A stretch of DNA of 48,765 nucleotides from Clostridiales bacterium (GTDB lineage: Bacteria > Bacillota > Clostridia > Christensenellales > Aristaeellaceae): assembly GCA_019420065.1 (NCBI GenBank), contig JAHZHX010000002.1:33281-82045 (forward strand). The letters run 5' to 3'. Every line of letters begins with the position of its first letter. The stretch's first letter is position 1. Under the pieces are notes generated by a model. It ran no database searches and was not told where the DNA came from. It saw nothing but the letters and a program-made list of their open reading frames with translations. This document shows positions 16,377 to 25,760 of the stretch, in pieces. The translations under genes were made by a program, and so were the position numbers.

Positions 16377-17495
16377 TCACAGACGCAGGACCAGCAGGGA
16401 AAATGCCGTAAGAAGCAGCAAAAAGGAAAAATTGAAAGCGGAAAAACGCAGCAGATAGCGCTTGGTTTCGCCGGGACAGTGCGCGCTGTACTCCCGAAAA
16501 GTAATCAGGCTGGCCAACGAGGCGATCAGCGTGCCCGTGCCGCCGATGTTCACGCCGACCAGCAGCGGGGCGTAGTTGGCCGTAAAACGCGAGAGCAGAA
16601 TGGCGGAGGGCACATTGCTGATGAACTGGCAGGAGAGCGCGGCTGTCACCAGTGTATTCTTTTCCAGGAGCGCGGAAAAAAGCGAGCGTACGCCGTCCAG
16701 CCGCGCCATATTGCCGGAAAAGGTGAAAAAGCATACGAACGTCATCAGCAGGCCATAGTCCACCATGCGCAGCGCTTTGCGATCCAGCAGAAAAATGGCA
16801 AGCAGCACGCAGGGCGTAACGATCGTATAAGGCAGGGTGCGGAATACCATCAGAATCGTCAGCGCGAACAGCAGCAGATAAACCGCCGTGCGCAGCGGAG
16901 GCAGCGACGCGGAGCCGGCTTGCGCATCCAGACGCAGACGGCGGCTGGGAATCAGCAGGCAGCAGAGCATAATCAGCACAATGGACAGCAGAAAGGGCGC
17001 AAACATGATGCGTACAAATTCACCGTTGGGAATGGAAAAATACGAGTACAGATACAGATTTTGCGGGTTGCCAAAGGGCGTGAGCATGCCGCCCAGGTTG
17101 GCGGCAATGTTTTGCAGGATGAATACGGTGGCCAGATCCTTTTTGCTGCCCAGAGCGGAAAAAACAAAATATCCCAGCGGCAAAAAGGTCAGCAGCGCCA
17201 TGTCGTTGGCAATGAGCATGGAACCAATGAAGGTGATGCTGATCAGCGTCAGGGCCGCCGTGCGGGCGTTGCCGGTCAACAGAATGATGCGCTGCGCTAA
17301 AATGTAGAAAAAGTGGATGTTTTTCAGCGCGCAGACGACGGCAAGCGTTCCGAACAGGCAGCATAGCGTTTTCAGGTCGTAATAATCGAGATATGCGCGA
17401 TCCGGCGGCACCAGAAAGGCGGAAAATACCGCCAGTCCCAGGGCGATGAGCAGCACGGTGTTTTTGCGTAGAGCATTTTTCAGCGAAGCGGACAT
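16377..17495 (-). CDS. ArsB/NhaD/SLC13-like ion transporter
   Basis: A 372-residue polytopic membrane protein with about ten helices. Segments LIANDMALLTFLPLGYFVF and QNIAANLGGMLTPFGNPQNLYLYSYF match the first re-entrant-loop region of the citrate/arsenite (CitMHS/ArsB/SLC13) superfamily, and FISNVPSAILLSRF with GVNIGGTGTLIASLASLITF match the second. Each half thus carries the Asn-Pro and Gly-rich elements expected of the inverted repeat. It likely moves an anion or exchanges Na+/H+; the substrate is open. It starts 84 bases downstream of the end of the decayed gene at 17580-19202, on the same strand. Confidence 0.85.
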   Translation of the reverse strand: MSASLKNALRKNTVLLIALGLAVFSAFLVPPDRAYLDYYDLKTLCCLFGTLAVVCALKNIHFFYILAQRIILLTGNARTAALTLISITFIGSMLIANDMALLTFLPLGYFVFSALGSKKDLATVFILQNIAANLGGMLTPFGNPQNLYLYSYFSIPNGEFVRIMFAPFLLSIVLIMLCCLLIPSRRLRLDAQAGSASLPPLRTAVYLLLFALTILMVFRTLPYTIVTPCVLLAIFLLDRKALRMVDYGLLMTFVCFFTFSGNMARLDGVRSLFSALLEKNTLVTAALSCQFISNVPSAILLSRFTANYAPLLVGVNIGGTGTLIASLASLITFREYSAHCPGETKRYLLRFSAFNFSFLLLLTAFSLLVLRL

Positions 17496-17579
17496 AAAAA
17501 GCCTCTTTTCGGTAGAGTGGAGCCGTGTCCCAAAACGTTCTCCATCATAGCCGCAAAGAAGCTGTGTGTCAAGCTGAAA

Positions 17580-19202
17580 TTACCAGAAATGCGCGGAATC
17601 AGCGGGGAGCCATGCGCCGGCTTCGGCGTTGCCGCCCGACACGGCAGGCGATTCCTCCCAATGACAGAGGCCGTCCGCATATTGATAGCATGCGGCGGGA
17701 CGGAAATGCGTACACGGTCTCCCTGACGCAGGTTTTCAATATCTTTCAGGAGCGTGAAGCTGTTTTTTGCTGCTTTTTCAGGCTCGCTGCCCAAATACTT
17801 AAGCATCATGTAGTCTGTTTTACCGTCCTGCAAACACACATGCGCCCAGGAATTGATTACTCCCAGAATTTCCATGCGCGTCCCCACGGGGTAGCGGGCA
17901 AGGATTTCGCCTTTGGTACTGGGGCGGGCGCGCAGGTTCAGCCCGTCGGCATTGATTCCCTGCACCGTGCCCAGCGGCGGCAGGTAATCATTTTTATAAT
18001 GAACGCTGCTGCTGTCAATATAATCGTTATTGACCCAACCGCACGCTCCCACGATGGCAGCATAGCTCTATCCCGGCTTCAAATAAGAGAATACAGGAAA
18101 GTGACTTTTACGCTGCTGTAATATTTGCCCAGGGATTCGTATTGCGTGCCGGGAGCTTTGCGCAGGTTCAGGCGCTTGGAAAGATCGTCGCTGAAAACGT
18201 AGGCGGAATGCAGGCTGTCGCTCCGGCTGAGCGCGGTGGAAGGTATATATCTGGGCGATTTCGCCATGCTGATTCCAGGAAGAGGCGCGCTCGGAACCGA
18301 TCAGCAGATCGTCGCGCTCGATCCAGCCGTATATATCATGGACGCGGATGCGGCACCAATCGTTGACGATGTTATTTCCCGAATAATTGTAGCGCTCAAC
18401 CACTTCGACCGGTACATCGCAGAACACGCGTCCGATGCATTCAGCCTTGCGGCTGGGAGCGTCATAGAGCTTGATATAAGGATAGCAGACGGCATATCGT
18501 ATGCTGATTCAAGCCAGGGCGAATAAGCCGTGACGCCTTTTGAGACATCGCCGTATTCGGAGGCATCGGAGAGCGCCTTGAATGCCTGCCAGGTGGTGGA
18601 AAACTGCAAAATGTCAAAATCGGTCAGCGTGGAGGCGGACACGTTGTAGACGGCGCGCGCCTGCTGGGCATAGGTAACTGCGCCGTCGGGGGAAGTGCGC
18701 GTGATGGCTCCGGAGATAGAAAAGCTGTATTCATCGGTCAGCAGAGCGCATAAAAACCAGCCGTTGCTGCCGCAATACCAATGGTAGCTTAAATCGTCAT
18801 AAACGATTTTGTAGCTGCTGCATCCGTCCGATTGGCCGACGCTATCATCGTCATAATCATATTCGACTGCTTCGGGCAGGAGCGTCCCGGACGATCCTGG
18901 AAAAGCGCAGCGCGCGATGCGGTTAGCTGCCAGGCGTCGTTTTGATATTGAAGCGCGCAAAGAATATATCCTTGCTCGTCCTGCAAAATGGCTTGCCCGT
19001 GCTGCCAAACGCCAAAACGCATGGTTGCGTAGCCCGACAGGCATACAGCGCCGGAGCCAAACTCCGTGCTGAATACTTCTGCAATTTCGGCAGGGATTGC
19101 TTCCCGGGAAAAGTCGTACAGGCGCGAGGAAGGCATTTCGGCCTGCGCAGCGCTGAATGCCAACAGGAAGGGCAGCAGAATGAATAGAAGTCTTTTGAAC
19201 AT
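17580..19202 (-). pseudogene. Decayed secreted SH3-domain-type protein (at least five frameshifts and one stop)
   Basis: This is one degraded gene read across all three minus-strand frames. It starts with a clean signal peptide (MFKRLLFILLPFLLAFSAAQA) at 19202. Good protein-like sequence then changes frame near 18930, 18490, 18270, 18090 and 17700. An in-frame TAG lies at 18068-18070. The reading ends with a TAA at 17580. Recovered pieces include SYHWYCGSNGWFLCALL, PYIKLYDAPSRKAECIGR, DWCRIRVHDIYGWIERDDLL, SKRLNLRKAPGTQYESLGKYY and GLNLRARPSTKGEILARYPVGTRMEI. The last two are bacterial SH3 repeats. The intact protein would have been about 530 residues, exported and probably wall-associated. 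The gene at 38297-39457 has a related layout. Sequencing error is possible but unlikely for so many lesions in one gene. Confidence 0.75.
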
Positions 19203-19274
19203 ATTGGTATCCCTTTAATATGCTTGCACGGATAGGACGATTTGAAAAGGGAAAATCTTCCTAATTTGTATAAC

Positions 19275-19305
19275 AAAATGCCGCTGCGGAATCCCACAGC
19301 GGCAT
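19275..19305 (-). terminator. Intrinsic terminator after the EF-G-like gene
   Basis: A 9-bp stem (ATGCCGCTG at 19278-19286 with CAGCGGCAT at 19297-19305). On the minus strand it runs into TTTTG. Confidence 0.7.
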
Positions 19306-19323
19306 GGCTGACGATAAAACGGG

Positions 19324-21411
19324 TTACTCGTCCTCTTCCTCGTCCTTTTTGGCGCTTTCGATGATCTTCTTGGCAACATCGGCAGGCACTTCCTCATAGC
19401 GCTCAAACTTCATGGTGAAGCTGCCGCGCGCCTGGGTCATGGAGCGCAGGTCGGTTGCGTATTTGAACATTTCGGCCATGGGCGCCTCAGCGATTACCAG
19501 CTGCTGGCTTTCGACCTGATTCATACCCATGATGCGGCCGCGGCGCTTGTTCATGTCGCCCATGATGTCGCCCATGTACTCGTCGGGAACGATGACTTCA
19601 ACATGCATGATGGGCTCCAGCAGCACGGGCGAAGCATCCATGCAGCCCTTCTTGTAGGCCAGACGGGCGGCGGTTTTGAAGGCCATTTCGGAGGAGTCAA
19701 CCGGGTGATAAGAGCCGTCGTAGAGCTTGGCGTGCAGGCCGACCATCGGATAGCCCGCCAGAACGCCCTTCTTGATGTTTTCGCGCAGACCCTTTTCAAC
19801 CGAGGGGATGAAGTTGCGCGGCACCACGCCGCCAACGACCGCGTCCTCAAACTCGAAATCAATATTGGTATCGCCAATGGGGCGGAATTCGATCCATACG
19901 TCGCCAAACTGTCCATGACCGCCGGACTGCTTCTTGTGGCGGCCCTGGCAGGAGACGACCTTGCGGATGGTTTCACGATAGGGGATACGCGGATCCTGCA
20001 ATACGGCGTTTGCGCCCAGCTTGGACTGGAGCTTGTTGCGGATCACGTCCAGATGCAGCTCGCCCTGGCCGGAGAGCAGCGTTTCGGTGGTTTCCGCATT
20101 CTTTTCGATGGTGATGGAGGGGTCTTCCTCCTGCAAACGGGCCAGGCCGGAGAACACCTTGTCTTCCTCGCCCTGCTTGGCTGCATATACCGCCTTGCTC
20201 ATGCAGGGGGCGGGGAAGGCCAGCGTGGGATACTGAATGGGGTTGGCGTAGTCGCACAGCGTATCGCCCGTGGAGGTCACCTGGAGCTTGGCCAGCGCGC
20301 CCATATCGCCGGCGTGCAGCATGTCCTTGGAAACCTGCTTTTTGCCGCGCAGAATATAAATGCCCGAGCTCTTTTCGCTCTTGTCCTTGTTGACGTTGTA
20401 CAGCTGGGTCTGGCTGGTCAGCGTGCCGGAGAAAATGCGGAACAGCGACAGCTTGCCGACAAAGGGGTCGGCAATGGTCTTGTAAACAAAGGCGGAGAAG
20501 GGCTGGTCATCCGTGCAGACACGGCTTTGCGCCTCGCCGGTGCGGGGATTGAAGCCGTCATGCACAATGCCGTCATGCGCGGGGGAAGGCAGGTACTTGG
20601 CCATCAGGTCCATCATGCGGGTCACGCCGATACCGGTGGCGGCGGAGCAGGCGCATACGGGAACGATGCTGCCGTCCTTCATGCCCTTGCGGAAGCCGAG
20701 CAGGATTTCTTCGTAATTGAGCTCGCCCTCTTCCAGATACTTCATCATCAGATCGTCGTCGGCTGCGGCGGCTTGCTCGGTCAGATAGTCAAAGGCGCGA
20801 TGCACCTTTTCTTCCATGTCGGCGGGAATGGGCACTTCCTTGCTCTGCTTGTAGGCGCCTTCGTAGGCTTTCTTTTCCAGCACGTTGATAACGCCGCGGA
20901 AATTGGGGCCTTCGCCAATGGGCATCAGCACGGGCACCACGCAGCTGCCATGGCGGTCGCGCAGCTGCTGGGTCACCTTGTCGAAGCTGACGTGTTCGCG
21001 ATCCATCTGCGTGACGGCGTACATGCGGCCCACGCCGCTCTTGACGGCGTATTTGAAGGCTTTTTCCGCGCCGACGCTGAAACCGGTCACGGCGCTTACA
21101 ACGATCAGCGCCGTTTCAACCACGCGCAGCGGGCCGGTCATTTCGCCCACAAAATCAAAATATCCCGGAACGTCAATCATGTTCAGCATTTTGCCGTTCC
21201 AGTCAATGGGCGCGGTGGCAGCGCTGATAGAACACTTGCGGCGGATCTCTTCAGGATCGAAGTCGGTAACGGTCGTGCCGTCCTCGACCTTTCCCTGCCG
21301 GTCGATGATGCCGGCGGCAAAAAGCATTGCTTCCACCAGCGTGGTTTTGCCCTCGCTGCCATGCCCCAGAAGCGCAATGTTGCGAATGTCTTTGGTTTTG
21401 TAATCAGCCAT
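19324..21411 (-). CDS. Elongation factor G-like GTPase (EF-G-2 / FusA2 type)
   Basis: A 695-residue translational GTPase with the five-domain EF-G layout. G1 is GHGSEGKTTL and G3 is DVPGYFDF. The usual EF-G sequence at G3 is DTPGHVDF, so the catalytic His is Tyr here, as in the EF-G-2 subgroup (for example the Thermus paralogue). The switch I RGITI is RKCSI. G4 reads TQMD rather than (N/T)KxD, so the Lys that contacts guanine is lost. Domain IV keeps CQGRHKKQSGGHGQFGDVWIEF, and domain V ends LRSMTQARGSFTMKFERYEEVP. The C-terminus is acidic (DEEEDE). It probably binds ribosomes but is unlikely to be the main translocase. The start at 21411 has GGGGGA upstream, with a promoter at 21495-21523. 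Confidence 0.9.
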   Translation of the reverse strand: MADYKTKDIRNIALLGHGSEGKTTLVEAMLFAAGIIDRQGKVEDGTTVTDFDPEEIRRKCSISAATAPIDWNGKMLNMIDVPGYFDFVGEMTGPLRVVETALIVVSAVTGFSVGAEKAFKYAVKSGVGRMYAVTQMDREHVSFDKVTQQLRDRHGSCVVPVLMPIGEGPNFRGVINVLEKKAYEGAYKQSKEVPIPADMEEKVHRAFDYLTEQAAAADDDLMMKYLEEGELNYEEILLGFRKGMKDGSIVPVCACSAATGIGVTRMMDLMAKYLPSPAHDGIVHDGFNPRTGEAQSRVCTDDQPFSAFVYKTIADPFVGKLSLFRIFSGTLTSQTQLYNVNKDKSEKSSGIYILRGKKQVSKDMLHAGDMGALAKLQVTSTGDTLCDYANPIQYPTLAFPAPCMSKAVYAAKQGEEDKVFSGLARLQEEDPSITIEKNAETTETLLSGQGELHLDVIRNKLQSKLGANAVLQDPRIPYRETIRKVVSCQGRHKKQSGGHGQFGDVWIEFRPIGDTNIDFEFEDAVVGGVVPRNFIPSVEKGLRENIKKGVLAGYPMVGLHAKLYDGSYHPVDSSEMAFKTAARLAYKKGCMDASPVLLEPIMHVEVIVPDEYMGDIMGDMNKRRGRIMGMNQVESQQLVIAEAPMAEMFKYATDLRSMTQARGSFTMKFERYEEVPADVAKKIIESAKKDEEEDE

Positions 21412-21494
21412 TGTCGTCGTTCCCCCTAAATAATAACCTATGGATTTTTTTCCAGGTTGCTTAATGCAACATAAAACCAATTCCATGCGCATCT

Positions 21495-21523
21495 ATTTTA
21501 ACAGATATGGAAGCGAATAGCAA
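21495..21523 (-). promoter_or_regulatory. Sigma-A-type promoter of the EF-G-like gene
   Basis: Minus strand: TTGCTA, a 17-base spacer, TAAAAT, about 84 bases upstream of the start codon. Confidence 0.55.
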
Positions 21524-21527
21524 GTGA

Positions 21528-21591
21528 TTTCGACCGGAAAATTACCGATTTGTACAACTTGGTATGACTACGTACAAATTTCAGGTCGAAA
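21528..21591. repeat. Nested inverted repeats between murI and the EF-G-like gene
   Basis: The outer arms are TTTCGACC (21528-21535) and GGTCGAAA (21584-21591). The inner arms are ATTTGTAC (21548-21555) and GTACAAAT (21572-21579). The outer right arm lies in the last codons of murI. No T run follows on the minus strand, so it is not a standard terminator. Confidence 0.5.
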
Positions 21592-22357
21592 GACGCAATA
21601 ACCGCTCCATCAGCGGCAGGGCTGAATCCCCGGCGGAGGAAAAAAAGCGGATCGTGCCGGCATGACGATCGTCATCGCGGAGCAGATTTTCGCTTTCCAG
21701 GCGGCGGCGCAGCTGGCGCACGGTTCCCTCGTTGCCGTCCAGAACAAGCGTGGAGGCAGGCAGCGCGCGCACGACGGCGCGGCGAAGAAAGGAATAGTGC
21801 GTGCAGCCCAGCACGACGGCGGCCGGCGTTTGCCCGCCGGCAAGATAGGGGGCAAGCAGGTTTTGCAGGTACGCGTCCAGGGCGGGGCTGTCCACTTCCC
21901 CGCGCTCGGCAAAATCCATCAGGCCGGGACAGGGGAGCGACACGGCATGCTCGCCGTAGCTTTCATAAAGCGTTTGGTACTTGCGGGAGGCCAGCGATAC
22001 CGGGGTGGCCAGCACCAGGATCTGCCCCTGCGGGCACTGATCGTGCGCCAGTTTCAGCGCTGGCTCCATGCCGACAATAATCAGGCCGGGATGCTCGCTC
22101 CTCAGTGCGGCGGCGGCGGCGCAGGTAGCCGTATTGCAGGCGATGAGCAGTGCTTTGGCGCCGCGCTCAAGGAGAAAATCCACCGCCGCGCGGGCATGAA
22201 CGGTCACTTCTTTTTCTGTTTTGGTGCCGTAGGGGGCGTTTGCCGTATCGCCGTAGTATATATAATCCTCATGCGGAAGCAGGCGGCGCGCCGTACCCAG
22301 CACGCTGACGCCGCCGACGCCGCTGTCAAAAATCCCAATGGGAGCATTCTTTTGCAT
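21581..22357 (-). CDS. murI: Glutamate racemase
   Basis: MurI converts L-glutamate to the D-glutamate used in peptidoglycan stem peptides. The protein has 258 residues. The N-terminal IGIFDSGVGGVSVL and YYGDTANAPYGTK motifs bind the substrate. The two catalytic cysteines lie in LIACNTAT and VLGCTHYSF, and the DSGVGG Asp is present. The start at 22357 follows GGAGG; the longer frame upstream is not protein-like. It is the last gene of a gpr-spoIIP-murI set on the minus strand (72 bases after spoIIP). The nested inverted repeat at its stop codon is noted separately. Confidence 0.96.
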   Translation of the reverse strand: MQKNAPIGIFDSGVGGVSVLGTARRLLPHEDYIYYGDTANAPYGTKTEKEVTVHARAAVDFLLERGAKALLIACNTATCAAAAALRSEHPGLIIVGMEPALKLAHDQCPQGQILVLATPVSLASRKYQTLYESYGEHAVSLPCPGLMDFAERGEVDSPALDAYLQNLLAPYLAGGQTPAAVVLGCTHYSFLRRAVVRALPASTLVLDGNEGTVRQLRRRLESENLLRDDDRHAGTIRFFSSAGDSALPLMERLLRLST

Positions 22358-22429
22358 TGCTGCAACCTCCAAAAACAAACGTGATGGATTTTTTACTATT
22401 ATAAATCCAATCGCTTTGGCGCGCAATAG

Positions 22430-23365
22430 CTATTCTACCTGTCCGTCCGCCAGGGCGCAGATGGCGTTGGCCAGATACGGCATGGCGGCGAGCGCCTCCT
22501 CCAAAGTGTTGTAATTGTTGCCTACCTCAATCAGTACGCAGCGCGGGGCAATGTGCTGATTGTAGCGGCCGTTTTTGAGGCTGACGTTGCGGCAAAGCCC
22601 TTCGCATTGCAGGTTGATACGGTTGGTCAGCGCCTGCGCGATGCGGCGGTTGCTTTCCCAGTCGGGTTTTTCGGCATATCCGGCTCCGGTCTGGCCCGTT
22701 CCTTTGCCGATCAAAAACAAAAGCCGCGCAATGCTTTCTCCCTCGTGTTCAACGGTGTTGGGGCCGTTTCCCTCGCAATAGGCGTCACGGTGCAGATCGA
22801 TGTACAGATCGTATTTTTCGCCTTCGTCGCTCCTCCTTTTCAGCATGGCCAGGGAACGCTCATAGGCGGTGGAAAGCTTGGGCGGCTCAAAAGCCGTCGC
22901 GTCATGTACGACTTCAACCCCGGCGTCTTCCAGCAAATGGGCAAGGCAGGTGCCAACGGCCGCCACATTGCGCTCATTGTTGCTGGTACGCCATTTTTCG
23001 GTGGGGGTATAGGCCATGGCGTTGGTGGCGGTATAGGCTTCATATGTATGAGTATGGTAAATCAATACGCGAAAGGGCGTTTCAGGCGGAGCGGACGCCG
23101 AGGGCGGGCCGATGATTTCAAGGGTAAAGCCCAAAGGCGGCTGCGGCGTTTCGCTGCTTGCCGGAGACGGAAGCGGCGTGGGTGACGGCGTTTCAACGTT
23201 GGCGGGGGACGGTGCAGGCGTCATGGTGACGGCAGGCGTTGGCGTAACGTCGGCAAAAAGTGAAAAAACGCCTGCCGCAGGCGCTTCGGCGTGTGCTTCA
23301 TGCGCAATCAGCAGCAAAAGCAGCAGCGCTAAAACGGTCCGGCGCAGGCAATGAAAAAACCGCAT
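22430..23365 (-). CDS. spoIIP: Stage II sporulation protein P
   Basis: SpoIIP is a peptidoglycan amidase and endopeptidase that works with SpoIID and SpoIIM to drive engulfment. This copy has 311 residues: an N-terminal membrane segment (LRRTVLALLLLLLIAHEAHA), a Pro/Thr/Ser-rich linker (about 40-85), then the catalytic domain. Key motifs are VLIYHTHTYEAY (metal-binding His residues), YDLYIDLHRDAY and CVLIEVGNNYNTLEEAL. The start at 23365 follows GGAGGG. It lies 47 bases downstream of gpr. The gpr-spoIIP order is the same as in Bacillus subtilis, which makes this the likely true orthologue, as opposed to the homologue at 9228-10319. Confidence 0.93.
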   Translation of the reverse strand: MRFFHCLRRTVLALLLLLLIAHEAHAEAPAAGVFSLFADVTPTPAVTMTPAPSPANVETPSPTPLPSPASSETPQPPLGFTLEIIGPPSASAPPETPFRVLIYHTHTYEAYTATNAMAYTPTEKWRTSNNERNVAAVGTCLAHLLEDAGVEVVHDATAFEPPKLSTAYERSLAMLKRRSDEGEKYDLYIDLHRDAYCEGNGPNTVEHEGESIARLLFLIGKGTGQTGAGYAEKPDWESNRRIAQALTNRINLQCEGLCRNVSLKNGRYNQHIAPRCVLIEVGNNYNTLEEALAAMPYLANAICALADGQVE

Positions 23366-23412
23366 GGAAATCCCTCCCCATATCATGCAAGCTAATGAAA
23401 CTATATGCGTGT

Positions 23413-24339
23413 TTACAGGGATTCATTCGTGAGCATGAGAATTTCTTCACGCGAGAGGCGTTCCTGCAGCGCCAGGTTCATGGCCATGGCCAATACCTGC
23501 GACAGCTCGCCAACCATCTGATCGATTTCGCGCGGCGTGACCACCAATTCTCCCAGCTTGTGCTGCGTGATGCGCTCGGACAGCGCGTCGGCCGCCGCCT
23601 CATGCTCCTGGCTGCCGTCGGGCATGCTGTCCATCAGCAGGCTTAATGCGTCGCGGACGATCACGGCGCTGTATACTACCGTGGGTACGCCCACGGCAAT
23701 GACGGGCACGCCCAGCGTTTCGCGCGTCAGTCCGGCGCGGTGATTGCCCACACCGCTGCCCGGCTGAATGCCGGTATCGGTGATCTGGATAGCGGTGCCG
23801 ATGCGGGCGCATTCGCGGGCGGAAAGCGCGTCCACGGCAATGACGGCGGACGGTTTGGTCTGCTCCACCGTACCGCGCACCATATCCGCCGTTTCAATGC
23901 CGGTCACACCCAGCACGCCCGGGGCAAGCGCGCATACGCCGCGCAGACGGCCGCGCAGGCTGCCGGGCAGCGCGCCCTTGAGATGACGCGTGACCAATAC
24001 CTTTTCGGTAACGCGGGTGCCCAGCGCGTCCGAGGTGATATGCCGGTTGCCAAGCCCGATGATGAGCACGTCGCCAAAGGGCGGCAAAAGGGCTTTGAGC
24101 GTATCGGCGATTTCCTGCGAAAGGTTCAGCCGCGCTTCCTGAGAAAGTGTATGGACCGGTTCGGTTTCAAAGGTGATATAGCGGCCGCAGGGCTTTTGCA
24201 GGCGCTGCGCCGCGTCATCGGTATCGATATCCACCTCGCTGCGGGTGAAGCCGTCAAGCTGCGCGCTGGACATGCGCACGCCGGATATTTCCCGCAGCCC
24301 GGCGGCGCGCTCCATGGCCAAATCTGTTCTGAACTGCAT
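23413..24339 (-). CDS. gpr: Germination protease (small acid-soluble spore protein protease)
   Basis: Gpr cuts the DNA-protecting SASPs during germination. It is made as an inactive zymogen in the forespore. The 308-residue length is normal. The N-terminus FRTDLAMERAA is the typical propeptide, with the autoprocessing region near SEVDIDTDDAAQRL. Core motifs are DVLIIGLGNRHITSDALG, GIETADMVRG, PSAVIAVDALSARE and ITDTGIQPGSGVGNHR, the conserved active-site region of peptidase family A25. The start at 24339 follows GGAGGG. It leads the gpr-spoIIP-murI set. Forespore sigma-G control is expected for the family, but I did not find a clear promoter. Confidence 0.96.
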   Translation of the reverse strand: MQFRTDLAMERAAGLREISGVRMSSAQLDGFTRSEVDIDTDDAAQRLQKPCGRYITFETEPVHTLSQEARLNLSQEIADTLKALLPPFGDVLIIGLGNRHITSDALGTRVTEKVLVTRHLKGALPGSLRGRLRGVCALAPGVLGVTGIETADMVRGTVEQTKPSAVIAVDALSARECARIGTAIQITDTGIQPGSGVGNHRAGLTRETLGVPVIAVGVPTVVYSAVIVRDALSLLMDSMPDGSQEHEAAADALSERITQHKLGELVVTPREIDQMVGELSQVLAMAMNLALQERLSREEILMLTNESL

Positions 24340-24422
24340 TTTACTTCCCTCCATAGCAATGAAAGGGTGTGTCAAATGGGCGTAAAATATGCAAAAATGC
24401 GGCTGTACAAGCGCCAAATGGC

Positions 24423-24433
24423 TGTGCTATAAT
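24423..24433 (+). promoter_or_regulatory. Extended -10 promoter before the rlmI-like gene
   Basis: TGTGCTATAAT at 24423-24433 is an extended -10 (TGN-TATAAT) 27 bases before the start at 24460. The -35 region is poor. Confidence 0.5.
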
Positions 24434-24459
24434 CCATATGCTGACAGGAGGAGAAGACC

Positions 24460-25629
24460 ATGGCGATTGCGTATCTGCGTTCAAGAAAAGAAGAGCGGGT
24501 TTTGCAGGGAAATCCCTGGGTGTTCAAGAGCGATATTGACCGGGTTTCGGGCAGCTGCGAGCCTGGCGACGTGATCTCGGTCAAGAGTGCCCGCGGTCGG
24601 ATGCTGGGGTGCGCGTTCTATAATCCGCAGTCGCAGATTTCGCTGCGTTTTCTGACTTTTCAGGATCAGAAGGTAAACGCTTCCTTTATTCGCCAGCGCA
24701 TACACCGCGCGGTCGAATACCGCCGCGCGTTTGCCGATATGCAATCCTGCCGGCTGATTTTTGCCGAGTCGGACGGGCTTCCGGCGCTGATTGTTGATTC
24801 TTTTGGCGATGTGCTCTCGCTGCAATGCCTATGTCTTGGCATGGAAAAATACAAACGGACCGTAGTGGAGGCGCTGACGGAGGAAATGCATCCGCGCGGC
24901 ATTTATGAGCGCAGCGATGTGGCGGTACGTCAGCTGGAAGGATTGGAACAGACAACAGGCGTGCTTTACGGCGAGGTGCCGGAGCGCGTGGAAATCCAGG
25001 AAAACGGCGTGCGCTTTCTTGTCGATGTGAAGAACGGGCAGAAAACCGGCTTCTTTCTGGATCAAAAAGAGAACCGCGCCGCCATTGCGCCCTTTGTTCG
25101 CGGCGGACGCGTGTTGGACTGTTTTACGCATACGGGCAGCTTTGCTTTGCATGCCGGACATTATGGCGCAGCGGAGGTCACGGGCGTGGATATCTCTGAC
25201 TACGCCTGCGAATGCGCAGCGGAAAACGCGCGGCTGAATCAGCTGGACAACGTGCGTTTTGTTGCGGCGAATGCGTTTGATCTGCTTAAGGAAAAGACGG
25301 TCGCCGGTGAAAAATATGATGTGGTGATTCTTGACCCGCCCGCGTTTACCAAAACGCGCTCGGCGGTGGATGCTGCCATGCGTGGGTACAAGGAAATCAA
25401 TCTGCGCGCCATGAAGCTGCTGCGGGACGGAGGCTATTTGGTTACCTGCTCCTGTTCGCAGCATATCCTGCCGCCGGTATTCCAAAGTATCGTACAGGCG
25501 GCGGCTGCCGATACGCATCGGCAGCTGATGCAGGTGGAATTCCGTACCCAAGGGAAGGATCATCCCATTTTGCCTGCATTGCCGGAAACGCAGTATCTGA
25601 AATGCGGGATTTATCGTGTGACGCGCTGA
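24460..25629 (+). CDS. Class I rRNA methyltransferase, RlmI-like (23S rRNA m5C)
   Basis: A 389-residue protein with an N-terminal PUA domain (LQGNPWVFKSDIDRVSGSCEPGDVISVKSARGRM-like region, residues about 15-50) and a C-terminal Rossmann methyltransferase. Motif I is VLDCFTHTGSFALHA, a VTGVDIS acidic loop follows, and the catalytic DPPAFTKTRSAV motif and VTCSCSQH carry the residues expected of m5C RNA methyltransferases. YxxRS and GQKTGFFLDQKENR are family signatures. RlmI methylates C1962 of 23S rRNA in E. coli; the exact base here is inferred. AGGAGG precedes the start. A tRNA gene lies just downstream. Confidence 0.9.
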   Translation: MAIAYLRSRKEERVLQGNPWVFKSDIDRVSGSCEPGDVISVKSARGRMLGCAFYNPQSQISLRFLTFQDQKVNASFIRQRIHRAVEYRRAFADMQSCRLIFAESDGLPALIVDSFGDVLSLQCLCLGMEKYKRTVVEALTEEMHPRGIYERSDVAVRQLEGLEQTTGVLYGEVPERVEIQENGVRFLVDVKNGQKTGFFLDQKENRAAIAPFVRGGRVLDCFTHTGSFALHAGHYGAAEVTGVDISDYACECAAENARLNQLDNVRFVAANAFDLLKEKTVAGEKYDVVILDPPAFTKTRSAVDAAMRGYKEINLRAMKLLRDGGYLVTCSCSQHILPPVFQSIVQAAAADTHRQLMQVEFRTQGKDHPILPALPETQYLKCGIYRVTR

Positions 25630-25659
25630 AAAAATAGTGTTTGCCGCGAAAAAAAGTGA

Positions 25660-25688
25660 TTGACGCGGTGTGAAAAATGTGATATAGT
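25660..25688 (+). promoter_or_regulatory. Sigma-A promoter of tRNA-Ser
   Basis: TTGACG, a 17-base spacer, TATAGT, ending 72 bases before the tRNA. Confidence 0.72.
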
Positions 25689-25760
25689 ATTTCCTGCTGA
25701 TGAACGGTATTGACCGATGCTTGTTCAAAAGCGGCAGAGCGATCTGCGAAGTGAATAGAT

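Noticed and set aside
19603..21429. 608-codon plus-strand open frame opposite the EF-G-like gene
   Set aside because: It is a mirror of the EF-G coding strand, rich in Gly/Ala/His with no recognisable motif.
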